From NCBI RefSeq assembly GCF_014839805.1, contig NC_051140.1:13847826-13911825 (forward strand): a DNA stretch of 64,000 nt, in the 5' to 3' direction. The translations under genes were made by a program, and so were the position numbers. Positions 1-11,655 of this stretch are shown piece by piece. The notes under the pieces were generated by a model. It saw nothing but the letters and a program-made list of their open reading frames with translations, did no database searches and was not told the DNA's origin. Source of the DNA: Manduca sexta. Taxonomy: Eukaryota; Arthropoda; Insecta; Lepidoptera; Sphingidae. Every line of letters starts with the position of its first letter. Positions within the stretch are counted from its first letter, which is position 1.

Positions 1-490
1 CTATACCCAATAGGAGCGGAGCAGTAATGGCTAATCTCAGGAACTACCGGTCCAAACTGAAAAAATCTTTTGCATTGGATAGTACTTAGTTCGTGGAATG
101 CTATAGGCTATATATCATCACGCTATACCCAATAGGAGCGGAGCAGTAATGGCTAATCTCAGGAACTACCGATTCGAACTGAAAAATTCTTTTTGTGTTG
201 AATAGTCCTTTGTTTGTGGAGTGCTCAAAGTTATATATCATCACGCTATGACCAATAGGAGCGGAGCTGTAATGGCTAATCTCAGGAACTTACGGTTTCA
301 ACTGAAAAATTCGTTTTGTGTTGGATAGCCCTTTATTTGTGGACCGCTATAGGCTATATATCATCACGCTATGGCCAATAGGAGCGGAGAGTAATGGCTA
401 ATCTCAGGAACTACCGGTTTGAACTGAAAAAATCTTTTTGTATTGGATAGCCCTTTGTTCCTGGAGTGCTATAGGCTATATATCATCACG
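1..490 (+). repeat. Four ~122-bp tandem units inside the Helitron
   Basis: Units start at about 1, 123, 245 and 369, each opening with a variant of CTATACCCAATAGGAGCGG; a fifth start at 491 runs into unique Helitron sequence. Units differ by point changes and 1-2-base indels. The sister Helitron at 2904-3896 has only one equivalent unit (about 3432-3540), so the array arose by internal amplification. Confidence 0.9.
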
Positions 491-854
491 TTATGACCAA
501 TAGGAGCGGAGCAGTAATGAAACATGTTGCAAAAACAGGAAAAATTATTAGTTTTGAGAGCTTCCGTTGCCTGCGCTGCGTAAACGGTTAAAGTTATGCA
601 ACAATGATGTATGACGGGATTGTTCCACTGAAAAAGTTCTAAAAAATATATTATAAAACAAAGTCCCCCGCTGCATCTGTCTGCCTGAACGTGTTAAACT
701 CAAAAACTACCCAACGTATTAAGATGAAATTTGGTATGGAGACAGTTTGAGACCCTGGGAAGAACATAGGCTCCCGGGAAACTACTACTTTTATAACGGA
801 AAACTTTAGCCTGAAAAACCTTATAACGCGGGCGGAGCCGCGGGCAAAAGCTAG
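1..854 (+). mobile_element. Helitron (non-autonomous), 3' part
   Basis: The right end carries the Helitron signature: a short hairpin, CGCGG, loop GCGGAG, CCGCG, about 8 bases before a terminal CTAG followed by host T (855). The last ~360 bases match the complete copy at 2904-3896 closely, differing by small indels. The left end lies outside the window and the visible left half is a tandem array. No Rep/helicase coding is seen, so it is non-autonomous. Confidence 0.8.
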
Positions 855-1941
855 TCACGGATATACCGCTGGATTTGGATGAAATATTACATACGTTTAG
901 ACCACGCCTGAGCCAAAATTTTAATTCCAAAAATATTTGTGACTTAAGACGTGGCAATAGCTAATAGCATAATAAGATACTATGTAGACCATTTTTTCAT
1001 AAAATAATCACAAGTTTACACTGAATTCAGATTCCCATACTTCAGTGTCAAATTATTTACTGAGAGAACGTCGCGACTAGGCATCCATTGTCAAATTAAA
1101 TTTCCTTATTGCAATATTGCGGAACAAGTTTCGAGAAAGATTAATTGATGTCATTGTTCTGTTTTGGGCTGGACTGCTGGCTAACAGGCAATTTTTGTTC
1201 CAATGTTTTTGACTCTTACATTTCATTCGTTCATAATTCTTATTATATTTCTTTTTGATATTGGAATTATTGATTTTATTGTAGTTTGCGGTATAAAGAT
1301 ATATTTTTGAACGAGATTTATAATTTTAACCGATGGCATGTTATAATCATTATTTTAAGAAAATTCGTAAAATATTGTCACAAATTACCAATATTACTGA
1401 CAATTTTATTTTTGCCCCTTCGAATATATAGACGCCTCAACCAATGTAATATTATAAATTAATTCAATGAATAATTATATTATTAATACAAACCGTTATT
1501 ATAGCAACGCTCTTAGGACAATAATAATTATGATCAATGCTATCAAACCCCAGGAGGCTTTATCTTCAATTATTATCTTATTAATAGTGTACAAGACGAT
1601 CCGCCTAATCTGCTGCTCTTTGCACGTTGAATACAATTAATATTCAAGAGCCGAATAGCTAATGATTTCTGATACTTATTTCTAACCAACCAAGTGATTA
1701 GACAAATACTTTCAAAGATTACTGTTATATTTGAGCAAATCTTAGGTTTGACAATGAAACAAACCATAAAGATATTGTACTAATATCTGTATAAAGATAT
1801 ACCTTTCCTACATAAAGATAAACCTACACAAGATGCATCATAGTTATGAACTTAACTTGATTAAGCAATCTTAAAACCTAATAAACGTCAAATCAATGCT
1901 TATTGCTATAACCTGCAATATAATTCATAGCATAAACACTA
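855..1941. other. AT-rich spacer, nothing recognised
   Basis: No reading frame with coding character, RNA gene or clear repeat was seen. Short ORFs such as that on the minus strand at 1573-1767 have no recognisable motif. Confidence 0.6.
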
Positions 1942-2213
1942 ACCCCCTTATTCATAGACGTAATCTACTTAAGGACGGAGTATTGCTGTGATAACAAGTC
2001 TTTCTCAGTGCTGACGGCATGGCGGCCTTCGCAGTGCGTAGACATAGAGCGGCTGTGATTGGCTAATATTGAGATACAACGGGAATCTAGTTGACAGTCA
2101 GATAAATAAAGCTGAAAAAACAGCAAGCTGTCAGATAAACAACGCTAAGAAACAGACTTGTTATCACAGCAATGCTAGGTCCTTAGATAAATAACGCCTA
2201 TGAATAAGGGGGT
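1942..2213. mobile_element. MITE-like element with long terminal inverted repeats
   Basis: The ends are inverted copies: ACCCCCTTATTCATAG on the left and CTATGAATAAGGGGGT on the right. The inner parts also pair (TTGCTGTGATAACAAGTC against GACTTGTTATCACAGCAA). The element is 272 bp with no coding frame. The flanks (TAA left, TAT right) do not give a clean target duplication, so the superfamily is left open. Confidence 0.8.
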
Positions 2214-2639
2214 ATAAATGTAACGGATAAATATAATAAATTCATGGAAATAAACAATGTTTTAGAATATCGTATATACATATGTAAAAAATGATAAATA
2301 CATAGTTACATATTACTATGATATACATATACGATATAGGTAATGTTTTGATTGAAATATCAATTGGAATAATAAATCGATTACATTAATATTAACGATG
2401 TTTAAATCAAATTGTGACATTCTGAGTAGCCATCAATCATCGTAATTGGACCATTCACTCGGATTAACACAGACAAGTTAGGTTTTGTCAATGAGATAGT
2501 CACTCTGATAGTGATGATTAATTATTGCCAATTTAGCAACCTCTTAGTGATGTTACTGAGGTTGATATATTGAAGATTTGTGCCAAATACCCTAAATAGT
2601 GACATGGTAATACTCATTCATACTGCAACTAGTTCTACC
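2214..2639. other. AT-rich spacer, nothing recognised
   Basis: No coding frame, repeat or RNA gene was recognised. Confidence 0.55.
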
Positions 2640-2900
2640 ATGTTTCTTTTTGCTTTACGGGCATAGCAGTGTGACTCCACTGGACCTGATGGTAAGTGAA
2701 GTGGGGTCCAATAGAATATCGACTGGCGAAGGATGGACCCCTCGGCAATCGACTCAATAATGCCAGTCTGGTGGGACCTGATATACGTGAAAGACTAATC
2801 CCGGAACGCGACACACTTACATGGCCACTATGGCGGATTTTTAACACCTTGTGTACAGAGGTCGCTATCCGGACAGATATAAAAAAAACTCCTATCACCA
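2640..2900. repeat. Interspersed repeat fragment beside a Helitron
   Basis: This GC-richer block around CCACTGGACCTGATGGTAAG has the look of a dispersed lepidopteran repeat. Open frames on both strands (2696-2986 plus, 2635-2898 minus) show no protein motif. The next Helitron begins immediately after it. The family call is from memory and unproven. Confidence 0.45.
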
Positions 2901-2903
2901 GTA

Positions 2904-3028
2904 TCTATATCTATACTTATAATAAATCTGTAGAGAGGTCAATTCTGTACATGAAATATATTTCCAAAATAACTATCAGGGGGTGATTAGGGATCGATAC
3001 TGATGCCAAAAATGCAATTAGTAAAATT

Positions 3029-3073
<45 letters not shown>

Positions 3074-3896
3074 ATAACCGTTATAGAAACAAAAACTACT
3101 CGACGGATTTTAACGAAACTTGGTACAATTATTTTTCATACTCCTGTGCTGGTTATAGTATACTTTTCATCACGCTACAATTAATAGGAGCAGAGCAGTG
3201 AAGGGAAATGTTGGGAAAACGGGAGAAGTTACTCCATTTTTTAAGCTTCCGTCGCGTGTGCAACCTTAATGGTTAAAGCTACATAGAAATCATGTATGAC
3301 GGAAATGTTCTCCTTAAAATTATGTAAAAAATATCCCACGACAGCATATGTCTATCTTTTATGGTTGACTCACAATGACACGTGTAACTCCCGATAGCTT
3401 AGCAGTTCGAAGCTTTCTCATTATATTTGTTTACTAATCTTAGGAACTATCGGTCCAAACTGAAAAATTCTTTTTGCGTTGGATAGCCCTTTATTTGTGG
3501 GGTGCTATAGGCTGTATATCATCACGCTATGACCAATAGGAGCGGAGCAGTAATGAAACATGTTACAAATACAGGGACAATTTATTAGTTTTGAGTGCTT
3601 CCGTTGCGTGCGCTGCGTAAACAGTTAAAGTTATGCAACAATGATGTATGACGGGATTATTCCTCTTAAAAAAGTTCTAAAAAAATATATTATAAAACAA
3701 AATCCCCCGCTGCATCCTGAACGTCTTAAACTCAAAAACTACCCAACGTATTAAGATAAAATTTGGTATGGAGACAGTTTGAAACCCTGGGAAGAACATA
3801 GGCTCCCGGGAAACTACTACTTTTATAATGGAAAACTTTAGCCTGAAAAACTTTATAACGCGGGCGGAGCCGCGAGCAAAAGCTAGTATGAAATAA
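2904..3896 (+). mobile_element. Complete non-autonomous Helitron, ~1 kb
   Basis: It starts with TCTATATCTATAC, preceded by host A at 2903, and ends with the CGCGG/CCGCG hairpin and CTAG followed by host T at 3897. This is the A|T insertion expected of a Helitron. Inside lie a (TGTC)n tract and one copy of the ~122-bp unit amplified at 1-490. No open frame of transposase size is present. Confidence 0.85.
3031..3073. repeat. (TGTC)n microsatellite in the Helitron
   Basis: About ten uninterrupted tetranucleotide units lie in the 5' half of the Helitron. Confidence 0.95.
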
Positions 3897-5099
3897 AGTC
3901 TGATCTTATGAATTGGTCATAATTGGCAATCTAAACAAAATAAATAATAATGGTAATTTATCAACCATACAAACATTTTTACAAATAAATGAATACATTA
4001 ATTTCTATAATTACCTTTACATTAACATGCAAATAGAGCAAATTCATCCAATTTAATCCAATCCCTGATGGATACAAAACGATTTTTACCAAAAAGCGTA
4101 AATTACAACGTGCTTGATGCCGCTGCAGGGTCATCAATCAAGTATAAAAATTGGGTGTTTGAATAAACGCCAGGTTTATTCCGATACTATGATGGAATTT
4201 TAATTGGCCGCGAGTTTGTCATAGAATTTCGAGACAAAATTGTTTTATTGCCTTTCAGGAAGATTAAATTTTAATTTAACTCAAAGTAACTTAAGATTTT
4301 ATCGTGCCGATTTCGTTTTATTCACGCAACTTTGTCTAATAAAAACTTGATTAATATTAATACCTTCCCTGTATAAAGAGCTCTTAATCGTAATTCGTAA
4401 TTTAAAGTAATGTATATATACAGGATTTAGTGTTATCTAAATTTAAAGTAAAGAAAATATCTTTCGCAGAAGTGAGTTTAAAAAAGATTATATTATCATT
4501 TTAATGAATTTTCGACTCTTCGGAAATTTTAAAAAGTAGAAATAAGCTGTAGACTTATTTGACTACGTTTATTTTTTAAGCCGAGTTTCTATGAGGTTTC
4601 TACTACTCTAGCAATAGTCGTACAATTACTACTTAACCTTTTCGCGAACATTCTAAAACTACAGATAAACTTTCAAAAAATACAAACGAACGTTACTGTG
4701 TTTGTATTGTAGTAGACTTGTAAACTCTAACAAGCCCACTTAGAACTTGGAAAAACAGCAAAGTTACATACTATTTAGATTCAAAAACTTGTAATATTAA
4801 AATGAGTTTTCAATATTAAAATAGTTTTGTCAAAAATATTTCTGCTCGTATTACAAATATTTATAATCACAATTTTTATTGAACGAATGAAATACTATTA
4901 AGGCAGTCAGATCAAAAAAATATTCCGATCGCACATTTTCATTCAAAGAAAAATGCACATAATGCAACAATACATTTTTCTTAACATCACAGGAGAATGA
5001 ATATCTTGACCCTAGGTACATATATTGAAATAGTGCTTTCAATGGACTTTGTGAGAGCCTGGTTGATATCTTCAATCTATATTAATATAGGAATGACTA
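3897..5099. other. AT-rich spacer, nothing recognised
   Basis: No coding frame with recognisable content; the minus ORF at 4851-5075 has no motif. Confidence 0.55.
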
Positions 5100-5109
5100 T
5101 GGAGAGCTC

Positions 5110-5197
5110 GTAGCTACATAGCTACATAGCTACAAAGTAGTTACATAGCATGGTTTTGTTACAACATTCTAAGCGAACCATGCTACATCGCTGCGTT
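5110..5197. repeat. Short tandem and inverted repeat
   Basis: A GTAGCTACATAGCTACATAG tract (8-base unit) is followed by an imperfect inverted pair, AGCATGGTTTTG and GAACCATGCT, that could fold into a small hairpin. It may be a MITE remnant. The arms are too short for a microRNA precursor. Confidence 0.5.
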
Positions 5198-5699
5198 TAT
5201 GACCCTTATATTTATTTATTGTAATGTATATTATACCTTATAATCTTGAGTAAATACTCCGGCTACAATTTTTAAAATCGAGACCACAACAATACATTTG
5301 CTATTTAACGACGGAATTATTTAATTCTATAGTACTTACATACCCCAGCGAACTCTCATATGAGAATCCAACCATGTAATAAATAAAAATACTTTGAGCA
5401 TTAATTAGTAATTACCCGTCGTGTAACACTATTTGCAGCCTCAGTTTACCCAAAGCAATTTCCCAAAGGTTTAATTTGGTTCTTTAGTTCGGACATGGCC
5501 TTTAAATGGGCGACGTCAATTATTAGTTTCAGGACCCTTACTCAATGAGTAGCACGATCTGTAAGTAGCTGTCAAATGTTGATAGACGACTTTCAGCTGT
5601 CGAAGTCACAATTTGACGGCGTATTTTTGTTTTTGGAATAATCTATGCCCTGGGCATAATGTGTATTCTACGTAATCTTATCTCATAAGTAGATCTTCA
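5198..5699. other. AT-rich spacer, nothing recognised
   Basis: No coding frame or repeat was recognised. Confidence 0.5.
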
Positions 5700-5952
5700 T
5701 CTATATAATATATAAAAATGAACCCCATCACGCGTGATCGGCTGGACCGATTTCACTAATTTTTTTTTGTTGTGTTTGTTATTGTCAGAAAAAAATCAAA
5801 AAATTGCGCGGAAAATCAGAAAAATTAAGAAAACTTGACGAAAATATTAATTTTATATAACTGTCAATTGTTTGAAATAACTGTCAGCGATTGACAAAAT
5901 GCGCGCTGCAAATTCATAGTTAAGACGGGAAGACGTCTGTCGGATCAGCTAG
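5700..5952 (+). mobile_element. Short non-autonomous Helitron, 253 bp
   Basis: It starts TCTATATAATATATAAAAAT after host A at 5699 and ends GACGTCTGTCGGATCAGCTAG before host T at 5953. The element is small and AT-rich, has no coding frame, and belongs to a different sequence family from the two larger Helitrons. Confidence 0.75.
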
Positions 5953-6721
5953 TAATGGATATAAAGAAGTTATTGTTTTTCCTTTAAGTCTTACGATTTC
6001 CTATGTTTATTTTTGTATATTATTTTATATGTAACAGAAAAAATACGAAAAAGAAATTAATCTGTGAAATCAGCATCAAATATTTATAATTAATAAAATA
6101 TTACAAATATTAAAACCCAATAAAAATATTATTTTATAAATAGGAATGTCTATTTAATTCGTGCACAATGTAATACATAAATACAACATATAAAATGCAC
6201 CTAATATTTTTATAAACTTTTATCCTTATTTTATTTACGTATATTTAATTAACTTATAAAGACCTAAAAAATTGTTAAAAACGTAAAACTGGGAAATTGA
6301 ACCCTATTTGCCTCAGTCAGACAGTCGCAATCGTAAAAAGAGGCCCTGTGTCCGAATGACAGACACTTCAGAAGACAAATAGACGTTTAAATGGTGTGGC
6401 GCAAAATAAAACGGCAAGCCAGAGACGTGGGACCTTAAAGAAGATAAAATACATGTTCTACAAGCTTTAAAGGCCAAAGTTAAAATACCAGCAACGGAAG
6501 GCGGTACAAATTAGATACTGTGAAGTCTAAGCGATGTATTTAATTTAAGTAGATAATTAATAATATTTTGAATATTTAATTCCTGTGTAATCGCAATGAT
6601 AAGAAGTTACGATACTGATATGGCAAGGTGATCACGATGGTAAGTGGCTATACCTAGGACTACTGCTCCAATAACGCAAAACAAAAGAATGGTTACAGAC
6701 ATAACTAATATAGTAATGCGG
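5953..6721. other. AT-rich spacer, nothing firm
   Basis: No coding frame. A stretch near 6625-6680 faintly resembles the dispersed repeat at 2640-2900 but is too degraded to call. Confidence 0.5.
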
Positions 6722-6888
6722 GTTGCACACCAAAATCTAAATTAAGTTAGCTTAGCTTAGCTCGTATAGCTGAGATATTTTTTTATACTTGTGTCCCAAC
6801 CACAAACTATGACTAAGGTATAGTCTCGTAATTTTCTTAGCTATGCGAGCCAAGCTAGACTAACTCAGCTGAGTTCGTGGTCTTCAAC
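6722..6888. mobile_element. MITE-like imperfect palindrome, ~167 bp
   Basis: The left arm GTTAGCTTAGCTTAGCTCG pairs imperfectly with the right arm CGAGCCAAGCTAGACTAAC, and outer bases GTTG/CAAC continue the match, so nearly the whole element can fold back on itself. There is no coding content and no clear target duplication. Confidence 0.65.
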
Positions 6889-7408
6889 AGGCGATAATAT
6901 GTGCGATATGAATACTGAAATTTCATACGTCTGAGTTGTGAGCGTTTGCTAAGTAATGATTCAGGGCAGCTTTGAGACAGGTCACAGCAGTCGCCACTCC
7001 GGCACGTCCGTTTCGGAGTCAAGAGCTCTCAGCGATCCATTAGTATCCGCTTTGTTATGTATATGACCCGTAAAAAATGTCATTCACATTTTAAGTCCTA
7101 TCATTAATTGGATCTTTTACCAGCAATTAATTTGATTGATTTTTAGAAGCACCAACAAATATATTATTGATGTCGAACCTTTTACAAAAGCAATATATTT
7201 AAAATATTTATCTAAGAAAAATTCATTTACTGAAATGCATTTATCATACACATATTAAAAATGAAGTACGCATAATACATCTCAAAATATAGCGCACTGT
7301 TTGAAAAATGTAATGTGTTTTTAAGTAGACTGCGAATATGGAAAATAAAATTATCATGTAATTCAACCACACTATGCTCCTTGTTAGTAATATCTGTTCA
7401 ATATTTTT

Positions 7409-7590
7409 ATTTATTTTATTTATTTATTTATCAAATTTACCAAAAATACAATTTTCCTTATGAACTAAGACAAATAACTCTTAGGTGGTAACATACTAAT
7501 AATATTAAATTGAGATCATAGGACAAAAACAATACCTCGGTCCCTACACTAGGCACAGCCTGTAACGTAGGCGACCGATTTACATACCGC
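7409..7590 (-). mobile_element. Probable non-LTR (LINE) 3' end, reverse orientation
   Basis: Read on the minus strand, this ends in an (AATAAA/TAAA)n tail, the usual 3' terminus of many insect LINEs, preceded by a moderately conserved-looking non-coding block. No reverse transcriptase frame remains. Confidence 0.4.
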
Positions 7591-7710
7591 GTTACACATT
7601 ATAATAAAATAAAGTAAAGTGCGAAACATCAATGCAAGGTTTTATAAATTTGGGTCTGAGTTTGTGGGTGTATAATACGTGTAGTTGAATGAGGGTACAC
7701 GTATTGAAGT

Positions 7711-7756
7711 GTCTGTGTGTCATGTGTGTGTGTGTGTGTGTGCGTGTGTGTGTATG
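7711..7756. repeat. (GT)n microsatellite
   Basis: A nearly uninterrupted GT dinucleotide run. Confidence 0.95.
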
Positions 7757-8887
7757 TATTATGATTGTTTAGTATGAGTATAATTGTATGTGTGTTGTGC
7801 GTATGAGTTATAGTGAGCTACTGGGCTACTTTAAGTAGTGCTTCAATGTCGTTATATTCGAGGGAACATAACCACTTCTGGACCTTAAATTTCATTTCTC
7901 TGACTGAACAATGTTTAATTATACAATTTGCGTTACCGTTTACTTTTATTATAAATATGGGGATGAAGAAAGGCACTGAATCTTCTTGCAAAAGATGTGT
8001 TTACTTTTGATGTGGGTAGTTTATATATACGATCGAGTAACATATTTTTATGTTTAGGCGAATCTAAGATGGTACGATGCGTATTTAGCATAACTCTCAG
8101 GATAAATAGACTACGGACTGAAAGAACTTGAGTTTCTTTATAAAGACTAATAAATTCAATACATTGATAGAAATACGTAAATACGTACATTTGCCTTAAA
8201 GCGAAGCAAACGTCGACTAATTACGATATCAAAGCCATTCAAAGGATACATCTGAATCCAGAGATTATTCGCGTATTAAACATAGAATTGAAAGCTGTGA
8301 TACCAAATCTCTGACCTCATTTACTTGATGGCAATCAATCTGCTATATTGCCACTTAGCAGCCCGAAGCGCTTTTCTACTTAGAAAAGAGATGATATTTC
8401 CACAAATTTGATAGAGCAGATAACTATTACAATATCTTACCAAATCGTTATGTTGCTTTATCATTAGATAGGTGTTATCTTTAAATTCATCGCGGCGTAA
8501 AACACATTATGAAAAATTTCATAATTATTTTCCAATATAACTTCTAATAGAAGAAAATAAAATATTTTTAACAGCCCACATTACTATAATAGAATTTTAC
8601 TATTTCACCTGAATAAATTTCAAGTAATATTTAAAAGCAGAAATTTTAGGGAATGCTTTATAATAAAAATAAGAATATTCATAAAATATCTCCAAAGCCC
8701 TGTTTAAATATATTTATGGCCACCATTTCGTGTGTGCTCTGCTAGGCTTAATCACATTTCCAATACATAAATTGTAACATTACCTATTGTATATAGAGCT
8801 GTAACAAGCAATCCTTAATAGTCTCTTATACATTATGTATATTTGGAGAGCGTTCACATTTTGTTATTGTTTAGTTAATTTTGAATA
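7757..8887. other. AT-rich spacer, nothing recognised
   Basis: ORFs of 60-85 codons on either strand have no motif and look like chance frames. Confidence 0.5.
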
Positions 8888-9244
8888 TTTGTTATAATAT
8901 AATAATAATAATATCAGCCCTGTATTATATACTTGCCCACTGCTGAGCACGGGCCTCCTCTACTACTGAGAGGGATTAGGCCTTAGTCCACCACGCTGGC
9001 CTAGTGCGGATTGGTAGACTTCACACACCTTCGAAATTCCTATAGAGAACTTCTCAGATGTGCAGGTTTCCTCACGATGTTTTCCTTCACCGTTAAAGCG
9101 AACGATAAATTCACAAAGAATACACACATGATTTTTTTTAGAAAAGTCAGAGGTGTGTGCCCTTGGGATTTGAACCTGCGGACATTCGTCTCGGCAGTCC
9201 GTTCCACACCCAACTAGGCTATCGCCGCTTTTTTTGTTATAATA
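8888..9244 (-). mobile_element. tRNA-derived SINE with perfect 12-bp target duplication
   Basis: On the minus strand the element starts at 9232 with a tRNA-like head holding an A box (TAGCCTAGTTGG) and a B box (GGTTCAAATCC). It then runs through a body and ends in an (ATT)n-type tail near 8900. The host sequence TTTGTTATAATA is duplicated exactly at 8888-8899 and 9233-9244. The perfect duplication suggests a fairly recent insertion. The plus ORF at 9011-9217 is inside it and is not a gene. Confidence 0.92.
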
Positions 9245-11432
9245 CTTCTAATATTTTACTATTTCGAAGCATTTAGCACCATATCCCAAGCTATCTATAA
9301 GTTAACTAACTATAAGTTACTGAAACTCTGATTGTTAACTAAATATTGATAAAAAAAAACTATGATATAGATTGCTTATGTTTACGCGAATGTTCGACAT
9401 TGAAATAAAAGTATTATGTATTAAAAACCCACGATAAAATCAGTAAAATATTTTTATTTGAATTTAAGATAATGGGTACATGTAAGATTCGAATAATAAA
9501 GCCTACTTATGGAAGACATGGCAGAGGCCCAACCCACTCTTGAGCTTTTCTACTATATAAAGATATTTTATTATTAACATCTAGGTATAATAACATTATT
9601 ATTAAGAACCACTCTATTTTTATATCTTGAATATGATATAATTCTTTTCTCTTTCCTAAGAACTCCTAAAACAACTTTTTTATTATTGAATTCTCAGATA
9701 TCGTGTTCTGCAGAAAAATGTCACAGTTGTAAAGTGGAGTATGAACATTGAACAATACTACTTTAACAGTGAATTTGTATTAGAAAAAGTACATTTTATG
9801 AAAGGAACTACTGACTTAAAATTATTTTAGTTTTCTTGTTCTAAACGTATCGCACAAACAATTTGTCTTAGATTTAAGAAACTGGTGTGGCAATTTCGAT
9901 AGAAGTTAACGATCGTAAGGTTTTATCGATGCGGTAGTGTCGGAATCTTTGACTACAACGAATCTGTTAAAATTTTGTTCGTATGTATAGCAAATCAATG
10001 ATAATCTAAATGATCTAAAAATAAATCAAAAACTATAGCTATAACTATAGGTAACATACTCTCAAATCAAACGGAATAAGTATTTCGTACGCATTCATAC
10101 ACATTCTTAACATTGATGTCAAGAGAAAGAGTTGACGTATTTAAACCGGCGACTATTGCAAGCACGCCTTTCTTTGTTTTCTATTTGCGTTAAGGTTTGT
10201 AGAAAGGCATCTTGGTTACTGCCCCAATACAAACATAAAGACAACTAGTTTTTCTTATTCATGCATAGTGTATGCAATCCTCAATGCAATTATCCCAATT
10301 GGAACAATTTCGAGTTTTGGATTACGCGTTCTAATTTATACCTTATGTTTCATAATTATCTGTATTATTCCTTATATATATCTACCTTTTAATTCTAATA
10401 TATTTTATTTTATATTATTAAGACAAAAATATTTTTGTGTTAGTATCTGTGACAATTTGTGCTATAAAACACTGAGTGTTTGACAGAGCGAGGTGCTTAG
10501 TCATTGACTCGTACCGGTCGGTTGGTTAGTATTATCTTTGAAAACAGTATTTCTATAAAGTCAGTGATATTTCTTTTTATTTTAATCGAAATCGCTTTAG
10601 TTCCTAACAATAAAGTACATAATTTTAGCGAATAGAGCATTAAATCATCAGTAGGACTTTACGACTGTTAACTTATGTAGACTACCGACCATGCTGTTTA
10701 CCTAACATAACCCTTTTGGGAGTAGGTATAATTAGCATAAATTATTATAGTGTATACATTAATTTGTATTACATATTACTAAATGTTATAAAGCAGGGCG
10801 GTAACGTTCGATAGCACAATATACTTGTGTGTTGGTATAAACGCGGTCGGAACGTTAAACTGAAAGCTTTTAACTTTATTGATATTTCGTTTATCCGATG
10901 TAGGGCGGCGCAAAATGGTTTTTAACTTATTTATAAATAGATTATGTTAGCTTTTAATTTCGTTTTAAATTAGATGGTATGTGCAAACTATTTGAGTTTA
11001 CTGATATTTTTTGTAGACTTTGTGTTAATATTAAATTATTTAAATGTTATAAAAGCTATAAACGTAATCTCAAGTGATTGAATATTTAATCAAAGAAAAT
11101 ACTTTTATATTGAAATACTTTTATTTACCTTTTATTGGTAAATAAAAGTAATTCTATATGTGTATAAACAAATTTTGTACCAACCATAAATTACGAAAAT
11201 TCTACTGCTCATTAAGCTTCTTAACATATTCAACATAAAATATAAAAACTATTATTGAAAAAGTCAGCTCAACTGCAAAATTTTCATGATATCCATACCG
11301 ACAGATAACCCCAAAAACATTTATCTATAGGTTGGAGCTCAAAAAACGAAGTAAAACTCAAAAAACAAAATACCTAGACTCCACACTAGCTCTTGTTGTC
11401 TGATACATAAATAATAACCTGTTTTGTTTCAG
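9245..11432. other. Spacer or intron 5' of the F-BAR exons
   Basis: No upstream exon encoding the missing first part of the F-BAR domain was found. The plus ORF at 10268-10483 is hydrophobic but AT-driven with no motif. Because exon 1 starts in mid-domain, this stretch is probably intronic. Confidence 0.5.
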
Positions 11433-11655
11433 AGCAAGCTGTCCCTCCTCCCTTTTCCACACATGGGAAACTTTACTACAAGAATTGGAGGCAGATATCG
11501 TGGGTTTCAACAACGCATCATCTTCTCTTGAACGACTGGTGGCGACTCCTCTTATAGACCGCACGTTCCATATGAAGGTGCAGGCGAGGAAGCTGTTTGC
11601 TCATCGAGAAGGGTGCGAAGTGATACTTGGCAAGGCAGATGATCAACTTACGAAG
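11433..11655 (+). CDS. Exon 1: F-BAR domain, first visible part
   Basis: The acceptor TTTGTTTCAG and donor AAG|GTATAA bound one leftover base plus 74 codons (GCA at 11434). The peptide SSLFHTWETLLQELEAD opens a helix typical of F-BAR domains, and RTFHMKVQARKLF and HREGCEVILGKADDQL continue it. The exon starts in mid-domain, so an upstream exon for the initial FCH helix must lie outside the window or be unrecognised. It ends in phase 0. Confidence 0.85.

Noticed and set aside
1..490. CRISPR array
   Set aside because: Units are contiguous ~122-bp tandem repeats without spacers, inside a eukaryotic Helitron.
5138..5195. microRNA-like hairpin
   Set aside because: Paired arms are only ~10-11 bases with a loose loop; it is better explained as repeat debris.
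9160..9232. tRNA gene on the minus strand (A and B boxes)
   Set aside because: It is the head of a SINE with a 12-bp target duplication; no full cloverleaf follows.
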